DNA of 64,000 nt, taken from positions 1 to 64,000 of the forward strand of contig JAPWHL010000022.1 in assembly GCA_027214255.1 (NCBI GenBank), read 5' to 3'. This DNA comes from Roseovarius aestuarii (GTDB lineage: Bacteria; Pseudomonadota; Alphaproteobacteria; Rhodobacterales; Rhodobacteraceae). Position numbers and translations under genes: made by a program. Shown here piece after piece: positions 8,822-16,883 of this stretch (position 1 is its first letter; every line of letters starts with the position of its first letter). Under the pieces are notes generated by a model. That model saw nothing but the letters and a program-made list of their open reading frames with translations, did not search any database and was not told where the DNA came from.

Positions 8822-9712
8822 CTAGCTCGCTTGCTGGACCTCTGCAAGAGGGGAAGCGCGTTGTACCACCTCGGCGGGATGCCCGTGACCTATGGGGTCA
8901 AGATCACGTGGTGCTATCCCGGCAATCATCCCCTGCCAGTCCAGTACTTGACGCATCTCGACCACCCGCCCGATGACCAGCAATGCAGGCGGGTTTAGCC
9001 CGGCAGCCTTGATCTCGGCGGGCATGGACGCCAGCGTGGTTTCCAGCACGGTCTGATCCGGGGTGGTTGCCGCACATACTACGGCGCAAGGCTCGGCCGG
9101 ATCACGCCCGCCATCAATCAAGGCTTGGCTGATCTGCGCGGCGTGTTTCATACCCATGTAGATCACCAGCACCTGACTGCCTTGCGCCAGTGCTGTCCAG
9201 TTCAGAGCGCTGGGCGTTTCGCCGGTATGATCATGACCGGTGATGAACGTGACCGATTGGTTCACATCTCGATGCGTGGTTGGAATGCCCGCATAGGCCA
9301 GCCCGCCAATGCCTGCAGTTATACCGGGGATAATGCGAAAGGGCACGCCATGCTGGGCCAGTGTTTGCGTCTCTTCTCCGCCGCGTCCAAATACAAACGG
9401 GTCGCCACCTTTTAGGCGTAGAACCCGTTTTCCGGCCTTCGCCAATGCCACCAGCCTAAGCGAGATATCCTGTTGCAGGGCGGATGGCTTGCCGCCGCGT
9501 TTGCCAGCATAGATGCGTTCGGCCTGCGGGGCCCAATCCAAGATCGCCTCTTGGACCAAGGCGTCATAAACCACGACATCCGCCTGTCGTAGGGCATTCA
9601 ACGCATGCAGGGTCAATAGCCCCGGATCACCGGGCCCAGCGCCACACAACCAGACCCAGCCGGGCTGCAATGTTGGCCAATCGGCCTGAGGAAGAGGTGT
9701 CGAATCAAACAT
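8822..9712 (-). CDS. cobA: Uroporphyrinogen-III C-methyltransferase
   Basis: It uses SAM to methylate uroporphyrinogen III at C2 and C7, giving precorrin-2 for cobalamin or siroheme. The protein has 296 residues from MFDSTPLPQ. It shows the SUMT signatures VWLCGAGPGDPGLLTLHAL, VVVYDALV, RLKGGDPFVFGRGGEE and GIPTTHRDVNQSVTFITGH. There is no CysG N-terminal dehydrogenase half, so it is the single-domain form. The reading frame is open upstream to 9811, but the extension is Arg/Pro-rich and unlike the family. It is followed closely by the MFS gene. Confidence 0.93.
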   Translation of the reverse strand: MFDSTPLPQADWPTLQPGWVWLCGAGPGDPGLLTLHALNALRQADVVVYDALVQEAILDWAPQAERIYAGKRGGKPSALQQDISLRLVALAKAGKRVLRLKGGDPFVFGRGGEETQTLAQHGVPFRIIPGITAGIGGLAYAGIPTTHRDVNQSVTFITGHDHTGETPSALNWTALAQGSQVLVIYMGMKHAAQISQALIDGGRDPAEPCAVVCAATTPDQTVLETTLASMPAEIKAAGLNPPALLVIGRVVEMRQVLDWQGMIAGIAPRDLDPIGHGHPAEVVQRASPLAEVQQAS

Positions 9713-9926
9713 GCCAAGCGATATGGCAGCGTTTTGGAGTTTCGCAAAGGGTAGGGGGGCGAGCAGGGGGCTTGGGGTTCGAAACCGGGTTCGCCTATGG
9801 GCGGTTTGCAATGCCGGTGCGTTTAGGGGTGATGTAAAGTTTGGAACAAATCGCTGCTCTCATCGCGAGGATGCGGAAAAAATTTTATTTTACTGCGGGA
9901 AAATATCGGTTTGGAAGAACCTTGTT

Positions 9927-10709
9927 TTACCAGCGCCCAGTCATTGCACGCGCTGTCAAGGTCAGGCTGGAACGGCCCGGTGCAGGCTCCAATGCGCCTG
10001 CGCTCACCGCGCCGGGATATTTGGCCGCGCGGCGTAAAACGCCCGCGGTTTGCCATGCCGCCAACAGCGCGGGGCGCGCGGGGGCGCTAATGTCGGCCCG
10101 CCGTTTGCGGGCCCGACGTAGCCGCGACAGCCCATTCAGCGCCAGATCGCGTACGGCCGTTTCGCGCCCATCCACCAACGGCATGCGACCGGCCTCCTCC
10201 AGCTTGGGGATGGCGCGTAGCCATCCGGCCAACCCCGAGGCGTATCCGACGTCCAGCACCACTTCAGGGGTTGCATCCCCCAAGGCGCGTGCAGCGGCCA
10301 GCATCAGGTGCGCGGCAGTTTTGGTCAGGTAACTGTCAAAATGTGCGGCGTCCTCGAACGGGTCGCGATAAATGTCCCAACGGCGTGCGACGATCAGATC
10401 GTCGAGCAGCCGCGCACCCTCGCCATCCAGTATGGCTGCCAGAGGCGTGACCACTTCGTGGCGGCGCACCGTGCCGCCCGCGCTGATTTCTTCCAGTGCG
10501 TCCCGCCACCACTGCAGACGCATCTCCGCGATGATGCTTTCCTGCGTCATCCACGGTGCACGCGACACCTCGACGTTGAAGGCATAGATCGGGAACAGCA
10601 CCCGGCGCGCCGATACGGGCGCGGCCATCGCCGCGCGAAATCGGTCCGGATTGCCCCGGCGGACCAGATCAGCGCAAGCGTTCAGGTCGTCGCTAAACCC
10701 ATCACTCAT
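9927..10709 (-). CDS. Squalene/phytoene synthase family protein
   Basis: A 260-residue protein of the trans-isoprenyl diphosphate synthase (head-to-head) family. It has AFNVEVSRAPWMTQESIIAEMRLQWWRDALEEI, matching the family's conserved early helices, but no clean DxxxD motif. That pattern resembles the NDUFAF6-like or non-catalytic branch more than carotenoid-forming CrtB. The ATG at 10709 overlaps the cimA stop by 8 bases, so it is translationally coupled to cimA. Its enzymatic role is uncertain. A TTTTTT run follows its stop on the minus strand without a clear hairpin. Confidence 0.75.
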   Translation of the reverse strand: MSDGFSDDLNACADLVRRGNPDRFRAAMAAPVSARRVLFPIYAFNVEVSRAPWMTQESIIAEMRLQWWRDALEEISAGGTVRRHEVVTPLAAILDGEGARLLDDLIVARRWDIYRDPFEDAAHFDSYLTKTAAHLMLAAARALGDATPEVVLDVGYASGLAGWLRAIPKLEEAGRMPLVDGRETAVRDLALNGLSRLRRARKRRADISAPARPALLAAWQTAGVLRRAAKYPGAVSAGALEPAPGRSSLTLTARAMTGRW

Positions 10710-12312
10710 CGCGCAGCAGTTTCCAGTTGATCGCATCCAGCAGCGCCTCGAACGAGGCATCCACTATGTTCGGACTGACACCCACGGTAGACCAGCGGCG
10801 GCCCTGCGCATCCTCGCTGTCGATGATGACACGGGTCACGGCCTCGGTTCCGCCTTGGGTGATGCGGACCTTGAAGTCGACCAGACGCATGTCGTCGATG
10901 CCCTGCTGATAGCGGCCCAGATCCTTGGCTAGCGCCTTGGCCAGCGCATTCACCGGTCCCCGATCGCTGCCGGTGTCGTCTATCGAGTCACTGACCGACA
11001 GCTTTTTTTCGCCGTCCACTTTGACCACAACGACCGCCTCGGACAGGCTGACCATCTTGTCATACTTGTTTTTGCGCCGCTCGACCGTGACTTTGTACCG
11101 TTTGACTTCAAAAAACTCTGGCAACTGCCCCAAGGCGCGCCGCGCCAACAGTTCGAAACTCGCCTGTGCGCTGTCATAGGTATAGCCTGTCGCCTCGCGC
11201 TCCTTGATCTGGTCCAGAATGATCGCAAGTGCGGGGTGGTCAGGCGCAACCTCTAGCCCCGCTTCCGCCAGGCGGCGGCGCAGGTTGGATTGCCCCGCCT
11301 GATTGGACATCGGGATGATGCGGGTGTTTCCGACCAATGCAGGGTCGATATGTTCGTAGGTCGTGGGGTCTTTCAGGATCGCGCTGGCGTGCAGCCCGGC
11401 CTTATGCGCAAAGGCCGACGCGCCGACATAGGCGGCCTGTCGCATCGGAACGCGGTTCAAAATGTCGTCCAGCTGACGGCTGGCGGCGGTCAGGCGCTCC
11501 AATGCTGCCATGCTTACGCCGATTTCATAGCGGCTGGCGTAGGGCTCTTTCAGCAGTAGCGTGGGGATGATGGTGGTTAGGTTGGCATTGCCGCATCGCT
11601 CGCCCAGCCCGTTCAACGTGCCTTGGATCTGGCGCGCGCCGGCGTCGACAGCGGCCAAGGCCCCGGCAACGGCGGTTTCGGTGTCGTCATGGGTATGGAT
11701 GCCCAACCGAGCGCCGGGGATGCCTGCCGCGATCACCTCGCCGGTGATGCGGCCAATTTCGGACGGCAGAGTCCCGCCGTTTGTATCGCACAGCACGATC
11801 CAGCGCGCGCCCGCGTCTAATGCGGCGCGGCAGGCCTCCAGCGCATAGGCCGGGTTGGATTTGTAGCCGTCAAAGAAATGTTCGGCATCAAACAGCGCCT
11901 CGCGACCTTGGGCCACGATATGAGCGATCGATTTAGCGATATTGTCGGTATTCTCCGCCAAGGTGATCCCTAGCGCGGTGGTTACATGGAATTCATGCGA
12001 TTTTCCCACCAGACAGACGGCGGGCGTGCCTGCGTTGATGACCGAGGCCAGAACCTCGTCATTTTCGGCACTGCGCCCGGCGCGCTTGGTCATGCCAAAG
12101 GCGGTCAGCGTGGCGCGTGTCGGTTTCGCATCGTCGAAAAAGGCGCTGTCGGTGGGGTTCGCACCGGGCCAACCGCCCTCGATATAGTCGATGCCCAGCC
12201 CGTCCAGCGTGGCCGCGATCCGATGTTTTTCGGCGGTAGAAAACTGCACGCCCTGCGTCTGCTGCCCATCGCGCAGCGTGGTGTCATAAAGGGAAAGGCG
12301 GGTGCGAGTCAT
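10702..12312 (-). CDS. cimA: (R)-citramalate synthase
   Basis: CimA condenses pyruvate and acetyl-CoA to citramalate, the threonine-independent route into isoleucine synthesis. The protein has 536 residues. The DRE-TIM metallolyase barrel opens with LYDTTLRDGQQTQGVQFS and carries the metal-binding HTHDDTETA and GTLNGLGERCGNANL. The C-terminal LeuA-type regulatory domain includes VKVRITQGG-like strands and VIDSEDAQGRRWSTVGVS. Length and domain order fit the CimA (TIGR00977) group rather than 2-isopropylmalate synthase. It is first in a two-gene operon with the squalene-synthase-like gene. Confidence 0.9.
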   Translation of the reverse strand: MTRTRLSLYDTTLRDGQQTQGVQFSTAEKHRIAATLDGLGIDYIEGGWPGANPTDSAFFDDAKPTRATLTAFGMTKRAGRSAENDEVLASVINAGTPAVCLVGKSHEFHVTTALGITLAENTDNIAKSIAHIVAQGREALFDAEHFFDGYKSNPAYALEACRAALDAGARWIVLCDTNGGTLPSEIGRITGEVIAAGIPGARLGIHTHDDTETAVAGALAAVDAGARQIQGTLNGLGERCGNANLTTIIPTLLLKEPYASRYEIGVSMAALERLTAASRQLDDILNRVPMRQAAYVGASAFAHKAGLHASAILKDPTTYEHIDPALVGNTRIIPMSNQAGQSNLRRRLAEAGLEVAPDHPALAIILDQIKEREATGYTYDSAQASFELLARRALGQLPEFFEVKRYKVTVERRKNKYDKMVSLSEAVVVVKVDGEKKLSVSDSIDDTGSDRGPVNALAKALAKDLGRYQQGIDDMRLVDFKVRITQGGTEAVTRVIIDSEDAQGRRWSTVGVSPNIVDASFEALLDAINWKLLRDE

Positions 12313-12520
12313 GATGTTTTCCTTCGCAGCCCCGGACGCGATCCGAGGTCTCTCAGGCCTTGAGGTGCACGGCTATTTGTTCGGGCGTAACACCCACCCC
12401 AAACGGGCCCTAGTGCATAGGGGCAGCGCCACCCGCTCACGGCCTGACAGGAGATTGCCTGCAATCGAAGAGAAGCGACTGCCCCTGCGGGGCGGGGGCT
12501 GGCCTGTGGTGTGAGGCGGG

Positions 12521-13930
12521 TCATTTGAGGGCCTTTACAACGTCACGAATGTCGACGTTGTATGGTATTGTGGCTAAAGGACCTTCAGCCATTGGTTTGA
12601 TCTCAACGCCAGCGGCTTTCAAACGATCTCGAATGTCATCTGCTGTGTTGTAATCTTTGCTATCTCTAGCTGATTGCCATTTCTCAAGAACTGGCGTTAA
12701 CAAGTTTTGTGCGGCGGCAAGTGAGGTGTCGCCAGAAACGGAAACCCCATAGAGCGTTATTGTCCGGTCCCTAAACCAATCGACGTTTTCGGCATCAGGA
12801 AATCCCAAAAGGCGCATGCCGGATTTAAGATGCTCCGGTTGAGATGCCATTTTGTTCAGAGCGGTTAAAGCCGAGTGAGTATTTAGGTCATCCGATAACG
12901 CTTCAATGATTTTGAAATCAAGTGTCGGCTCGGCCGTTACGCCTTCTGTGAGGATGAACCACTTCCTAAGCGTTTTCTCCGCCTCACGCGCCTTCTCCGC
13001 TGTCCAATCCATCGGCTTTCTGTAGTGCGTGCTCAGGAACACAAACCGTATCACCTCGCCCGGAACGCCCTGTTCCAGCAAATCGTGCACGGTAAAGAAG
13101 TTGCCCAGCGACTTGGACATCTTCTTGCCTTCGACCTGCAGCATTTCGTTATGCATCCACATTTGCGCAAACCCACCCTCGGGATGGGCACAGCACGATT
13201 GCGCAATCTCGTTCTCATGATGCGGGAACATCAGGTCATTGCCGCCGCCGTGAATGTCGAAATTCTCGCCCAACAGCTCGTATGCCATGGCCGAGCATTC
13301 GATATGCCAGCCCGGCCGGCCATACCCCCAGGGCGAGTCCCATCCCGGCTGATCCCCGCTAGAGGGTTTCCACAAAACGAAATCCATCGGGTTGCGCTTG
13401 TACGGGGCCACTTCCACCCGCGCGCCCGCGATCATGTCGTCAACCGTGCGCCCCGACAGCGCGCCATAGGCGGCATAGCTTTCCACCGCGAACAGCACAT
13501 GGCCTTCGGCGGCATAGGCATGGCCCTTGGCAATCAGGCCTTCGATCATCGCCACCATCTGCGGGATATATGCCGTCGCGCGCGGCGCGGCATTGGGCTC
13601 TAACGCGCCCAATGCGCCCATATCGTCCAGAAACCATTGAATCGTTTCATCGGTGATGTCGCCTATCGCGCGCCCGCTTTCGGCCGCGCGGGCGTTGATC
13701 TTGTCATCCACGTCGGTGAAGTTGCGCACATAGGTGACGTGATCGCTGCCATACACATGGCGCAGCAGACGGTACAACACATCAAACACCACCACCGGGC
13801 GCGCATTCCCCAGATGGGCGCGGTCATAAACGGTCGGCCCACAGACATACATCCGCACATTGTCAGGGTCTAAAGGCGCGAACACCTCTTTCTTACGGGT
13901 CTTGGTGTTGTGCAGCTTGATCGTCGTCAT
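12521..13930 (-). CDS. cysS: Cysteinyl-tRNA synthetase
   Basis: A class I aminoacyl-tRNA synthetase that charges tRNA-Cys, 469 residues from MTTIKLHNT. The zinc-site CGPTVYD is followed by the HIGH variant HLGN. Further zinc ligands lie in WHIECSAM and HHENE. The [10 protein letters not shown] loop is present, and an anticodon-binding C-terminal domain is complete. Odd point: the 3' third (12521 to about 13015) is much less GC-rich than the rest. Hand counts on sample 60-base lines give about 46% GC there against about 62% for lines in 13261-13380. This suggests a recombined segment. The frame stays intact. A possible Cys-Cys leader peptide lies 85 bases upstream. Confidence 0.97.
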   Translation of the reverse strand: MTTIKLHNTKTRKKEVFAPLDPDNVRMYVCGPTVYDRAHLGNARPVVVFDVLYRLLRHVYGSDHVTYVRNFTDVDDKINARAAESGRAIGDITDETIQWFLDDMGALGALEPNAAPRATAYIPQMVAMIEGLIAKGHAYAAEGHVLFAVESYAAYGALSGRTVDDMIAGARVEVAPYKRNPMDFVLWKPSSGDQPGWDSPWGYGRPGWHIECSAMAYELLGENFDIHGGGNDLMFPHHENEIAQSCCAHPEGGFAQMWMHNEMLQVEGKKMSKSLGNFFTVHDLLEQGVPGEVIRFVFLSTHYRKPMDWTAEKAREAEKTLRKWFILTEGVTAEPTLDFKIIEALSDDLNTHSALTALNKMASQPEHLKSGMRLLGFPDAENVDWFRDRTITLYGVSVSGDTSLAAAQNLLTPVLEKWQSARDSKDYNTADDIRDRLKAAGVEIKPMAEGPLATIPYNVDIRDVVKALK

Positions 13931-14014
13931 GGCGTATCCTCGCGCGCAGGGTTGCGGCGGGCTTAGCAACTTCAACTCATGTTTGGAATAGAAGACCGGC
14001 CCGCCGAAGATGTC

Positions 14015-14056
14015 TTAGCGGGTAATGCAGCAGATAATGGTGCGGATCGTGGTCAT
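14015..14056 (-). promoter_or_regulatory. Candidate Cys-Cys leader peptide upstream of cysS
   Basis: A 13-codon frame reads MTTIRTIICCITR then TAA. It has tandem TGC-TGC codons and ends 84 bases before the cysS start. Its last codons (ACCCGC) can pair with GCGGG just downstream. That pairing competes with a second fold in which AAGAC pairs with GTCTT and CGG with CCG. This is the shape of a ribosome-mediated attenuator, with cysteine starvation stalling at Cys-Cys. No strong ribosome binding site and no clean U-tract are visible, so this is a hypothesis. The peptide is also rich in Thr and Ile. Confidence 0.35.
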
Positions 14057-14121
14057 GACTCAACTCTAGGCCTGTCACTACCGACGGTCAAGCGCCCAAA
14101 GCGCTGCGAAAAACCTTAGGC

Positions 14122-14410
14122 TTAGGTCTCGTCGATTGAAATGGGCTTGTCGTCAGGTGGTTCGGCGGCAAATCCCATCCATGATCTGGACAAATACTCC
14201 GATATAACTCCACCGCTTCCAACGGTTGTTAAGAGCGTTGGCAGGGCCGTATCCCTTGGACGCATCACACCAACGTAACCCATTGCGGTTGATGAAGGTA
14301 AGGCCATTCAAGACACGTCGATCATCAATCCGTGTCAGGCCTTGGTTCCATGGGAAATAGGGCCGAAGCCGCACCATTTGATCTTCGTTAATCCAGTAAG
14401 GATCGCCCAT
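14122..14410 (-). pseudogene. Remnant of an IS5-family transposase
   Basis: The frame from 14410 reads MGDPYWINEDQMVRLRPYFP and ...VDDRRVLNGLTFINRNGLRWCD-like text, the N-terminal domain of IS5-family transposases. After ...VFVQIMDG the match moves to another frame (FAAEPPDDKPISIDET) and then hits TAA where intact copies read ATYLK. So there is a frameshift, a nonsense change and loss of everything downstream, including the catalytic DDE residues. It sits between the cysS leader region and a VOC gene. No terminal inverted repeats were recognised. Confidence 0.85.
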
Positions 14411-14482
14411 ACAACCTTCGCAGTCCAGACAGCTTGAAACATCCCTGCCGGAGGCTCCTGTCCTCGCGCCACGCGCCGAGTG

Positions 14483-14857
14483 TCAATCATATTGCACCAC
14501 TTCAAATTCAATCCCCTCTGGCCCGTCAAAATAGAACCGCCGACCGGGTTCGTATTCCGCGTGGTTGTCGGGCGTGAACCCCGCCGCCACAACCCGCGCT
14601 TCGGTAGCGTCCAGATTATCAACCACAACCGCCACATGATTGAGCCCCCCCATCTGCTGATAGGTATCAGTGGCAGGTTGCAGCGCATGTGACGGCTTGT
14701 ACAGCGCCAGATACCCGGTGCTGTCGCCCACATGAACGGTATAGCCATTGTCCATTGCGGGGCCTTCCCAACGGATTTGCCAGTCAAAGAGGTCGCTCAG
14801 AACGGCGGCTGTCGCCTTGGGGTCGTGGACTGTGATGTTGACGTGTTCCAGTGGCAT
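14483..14857 (-). CDS. VOC (glyoxalase/bleomycin-resistance) family protein
   Basis: A 124-residue single-domain protein of the vicinal oxygen chelate fold. It has the opening LEHVNITVHDPKATAAVL, the second-half GLNHVAVVVDNLDATEARV and the terminal FYFDGPEGIEFEVVQYD. The His in each half and the Glu near the end are candidate metal ligands. The substrate is unknown. It is divergent from soxR, and the shared 110-base spacer holds repeated TTAAAG/CTTTAA half-sites, so it is a likely SoxR target (inference). Confidence 0.85.
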   Translation of the reverse strand: MPLEHVNITVHDPKATAAVLSDLFDWQIRWEGPAMDNGYTVHVGDSTGYLALYKPSHALQPATDTYQQMGGLNHVAVVVDNLDATEARVVAAGFTPDNHAEYEPGRRFYFDGPEGIEFEVVQYD

Positions 14858-14901
14858 ATCTGCCCCTTTCTAATTGATTGCATGTGATGATTATCGTAAT
14901 T

Positions 14902-14934
14902 GTTAAAGTAAGCTTTAATGCAATAGTTAAAGTA
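14902..14934. promoter_or_regulatory. Inverted and direct repeats between VOC gene and soxR
   Basis: TTAAAG-TAAG-CTTTAA (14903-14918) is a perfect inverted repeat. GTTAAAGTA occurs twice (14902-14910 and 14926-14934), 24 bases apart. MerR-family regulators such as SoxR bind dyads within promoters, so this is the candidate operator for the divergent pair. The sequence does not match the E. coli soxS operator closely. Confidence 0.5.
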
Positions 14935-14967
14935 TCAATGAAAAGCAAAGGGTTACGAAATCGGGGT

Positions 14968-15408
14968 ATGTCGATTGGGCAAATGGAGCAACGGACCGGG
15001 CTAGCCGCGTCCGCCATTCGTCACTACGAATCCGAAGGGTTGGTAACGCCGGACCGGACCGAAACCGGGCAGCGGCGCTATCAAAGGGCGGACATCCGGC
15101 GGCTGTCGTTCATCATGATTTCCCAGTCACTGGGGTTTTCATTAAGCGAAATTCGCGACGCATTGGCCAGCCTGCCAAGTGACCGCGCCCCGGACAAACG
15201 CGATTGGTCGCGTATTTCTCGTCGGTTCGGTGCGGTGCTGGATACGCGCATTGCGCGGATGCAGGATTTGCGTGACCGGTTGGACCAATGCATCGGATGT
15301 GGCTGCCTGTCGTTAAAAACCTGCGGGCTGTACAATCCGCGCGACAGGGCCCGCCGGAACGGGGTGGGGCCGCGTTTTCTGTTGGGTGATCCCGTGGATA
15401 TGGGTTGA
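14968..15408 (+). CDS. soxR: Redox-sensitive transcriptional activator SoxR (MerR family)
   Basis: SoxR senses redox-cycling compounds through a [2Fe-2S] cluster. The protein has 146 residues from MSIGQMEQRTG. It carries the MerR winged helix (AASAIRHYESEGLVTP, QRRYQRADIRRL), a dimerisation helix and the cluster-binding motif CIGCGCLSLKTCGLYNPRD with its four Cys (C-x2-C-x-C-x5-C). The start at 14968 matches the usual SoxR N-terminus. Upstream in-frame ATGs at 14938 and 14878 would add unrelated residues and lie over the operator. It is divergent from a VOC gene. Confidence 0.93.
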   Translation: MSIGQMEQRTGLAASAIRHYESEGLVTPDRTETGQRRYQRADIRRLSFIMISQSLGFSLSEIRDALASLPSDRAPDKRDWSRISRRFGAVLDTRIARMQDLRDRLDQCIGCGCLSLKTCGLYNPRDRARRNGVGPRFLLGDPVDMG

Positions 15409-15463
15409 CTTCGGGCTGCGGCGCTGGCCTCAGTTCCAATGGAAAGTCTTGAGGAGGATCATT

Positions 15464-16648
15464 ATGCAGCTCTCAAACCGGTTGAGCAACATCAAGGGCG
15501 GTGGCTCGGATGGATGGGATCTGTTCGTGCGCGCGCGCGGTATGATTGCGCAAGGCATTGAGGTGACCGAACTGACGATTGGCGAACATGATATTCGCAC
15601 CGATCCGATTATTCTGGACGCGCTGCACCGGGCGGCCTTGGCGGGCAATACCGGCTATACAGAATTCAGCGGTATGAGCGCCTTGCGCGAACAGGTCGCA
15701 GGCCGGGTCCGTGAACGGACAGGCACGAAAACCACCCCTGAAAATGTGTTGATCGTGCCGGGCGGACAATCGGCGCTGTTCGCCAGCCATTACGCCGCGC
15801 TAGACGAAGGCGATACCGGTCTTTTCATTGATCCCTACTATGCCACCTATCCCGGCACGATCCGCTCGGTTGGCGCTGTGCCGCGCGCGATCAAGGCCCG
15901 TTCAGTCAATCAGTTTCAACCCGAAGCCGACCTTATTGCGCAGGCGGCCAGCGAAAGTGGCGGGCGGGCCAAGTCGCTGTTGATCAATTCACCAAACAAT
16001 CCTACCGGGGTGATCTATACCCGCGAAACGCTAGAGAACATTGCGGGCGTTTGTCAGGATCACGATCTATGGCTGATCTCGGACGAAGTTTATGACACCC
16101 AGATATGGCAGGGCGCACATCTGAGCCCGCGCAGCCTGACAGGCATGGCCGACCGTACGATGGTTGTTGGATCGATGTCCAAAAGTCACGCGATGACCGG
16201 AAGCCGCATCGGCTGGATCATCGGCCCGGAGGACAAAATAGACCAGATTGGTGATCTGACGATGAACACCACCTATGGCGTATGCGGCTATATTCAGGAA
16301 GCGGCATTGTTCGCCTTGCAACAAGGCCCCGCGTTTGAGGCTAAAATTGCGGAACCTTTCCGGCGCCGTCGTGATCTGGTGATGCGTCAGATCGAGGGCC
16401 AGAGTGTCGTGCGTGCAATTCCGGCGGACGGGGCGATGTATGTGATGCTGGATATCCGTGCCACAGGTCTAAGCGGGGATGCGTTTGCGGACCTGTTGCT
16501 GGACACTCATCACGTTGCGGTAATGCCGGGCGAAAGCTTTGGCGCGGCAGCAGCAGGGCACGTGCGTGTGGCCTTGACCGTGGATGACGCTCGTCTGGAC
16601 GTGGCAATCGGTCAGTTACTAACGCTGGCCGCGCAGCAAGCAAAATAA
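15464..16648 (+). CDS. PLP-dependent aminotransferase, class I/II
   Basis: A fold-type I aminotransferase of 394 residues. It has a PGGQSALFA cofactor-loop region, SPNNPTGVIYTRETL, SDEVYDTQIW (Asp to the pyridine nitrogen) and the Lys Schiff-base motif SMSKSHAMTGSRIGW. A final VRVALTVDD strand carries the carboxylate-binding Arg. It resembles the group that includes arginine:pyruvate transaminase, but the substrate cannot be read from sequence. AGGAGG about 8 bases before the ATG at 15464 supports that start over the upstream in-frame ATG at 15386, which lies inside soxR. Confidence 0.88.
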   Translation: MQLSNRLSNIKGGGSDGWDLFVRARGMIAQGIEVTELTIGEHDIRTDPIILDALHRAALAGNTGYTEFSGMSALREQVAGRVRERTGTKTTPENVLIVPGGQSALFASHYAALDEGDTGLFIDPYYATYPGTIRSVGAVPRAIKARSVNQFQPEADLIAQAASESGGRAKSLLINSPNNPTGVIYTRETLENIAGVCQDHDLWLISDEVYDTQIWQGAHLSPRSLTGMADRTMVVGSMSKSHAMTGSRIGWIIGPEDKIDQIGDLTMNTTYGVCGYIQEAALFALQQGPAFEAKIAEPFRRRRDLVMRQIEGQSVVRAIPADGAMYVMLDIRATGLSGDAFADLLLDTHHVAVMPGESFGAAAAGHVRVALTVDDARLDVAIGQLLTLAAQQAK

Positions 16649-16742
16649 CGTTCGGTAGCCTGAAAACGACCAAGAGTCGCTTTTAGGACAGACGATATAT
16701 GACAGGTTTCCATTAATTCCATATCGAATGGGAGGAATGGTC

Positions 16743-16832
16743 ATGAATCCTTGCTGCAAAATCGCTCTCGTGGTGCGGACAATCGGGGCGGAACGGGGCC
16801 GCGCCGCGCGGGGTGGTCCGTCAATCGGGTGA
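16743..16832 (+). promoter_or_regulatory. Candidate leader peptide (29 codons) upstream of the MttB gene
   Basis: A short frame begins MNPCCKIALVVRTIG and ends ...GGPSIG-TGA at 16830-16832, 51 bases before the MttB-like start. It has a good ribosome binding site (GGGAGGAATGGTC directly before ATG) and Cys-Cys at codons 4-5. Its stop codon lies inside the loop of the hairpin at 16820-16847. This layout suggests translation-dependent control of the downstream gene, or a short regulatory protein. Neither is proven. Confidence 0.4.
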
Positions 16833-16863
16833 CACACACCGATTGACTTCCCACCCCCTTTTT
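16820..16863 (+). promoter_or_regulatory. Hairpin and T-run between the leader frame and the MttB gene
   Basis: A perfect 9-bp stem, GTCAATCGG (16820-16828) / CCGATTGAC (16839-16847), with a 10-base loop. TTTTT at 16859-16863 is 11 bases beyond the stem, too far for a textbook intrinsic terminator. It may be an attenuator or an mRNA-stability structure. Confidence 0.45.
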
Positions 16864-16883
16864 CCAAGTGATGGACCAAAATC

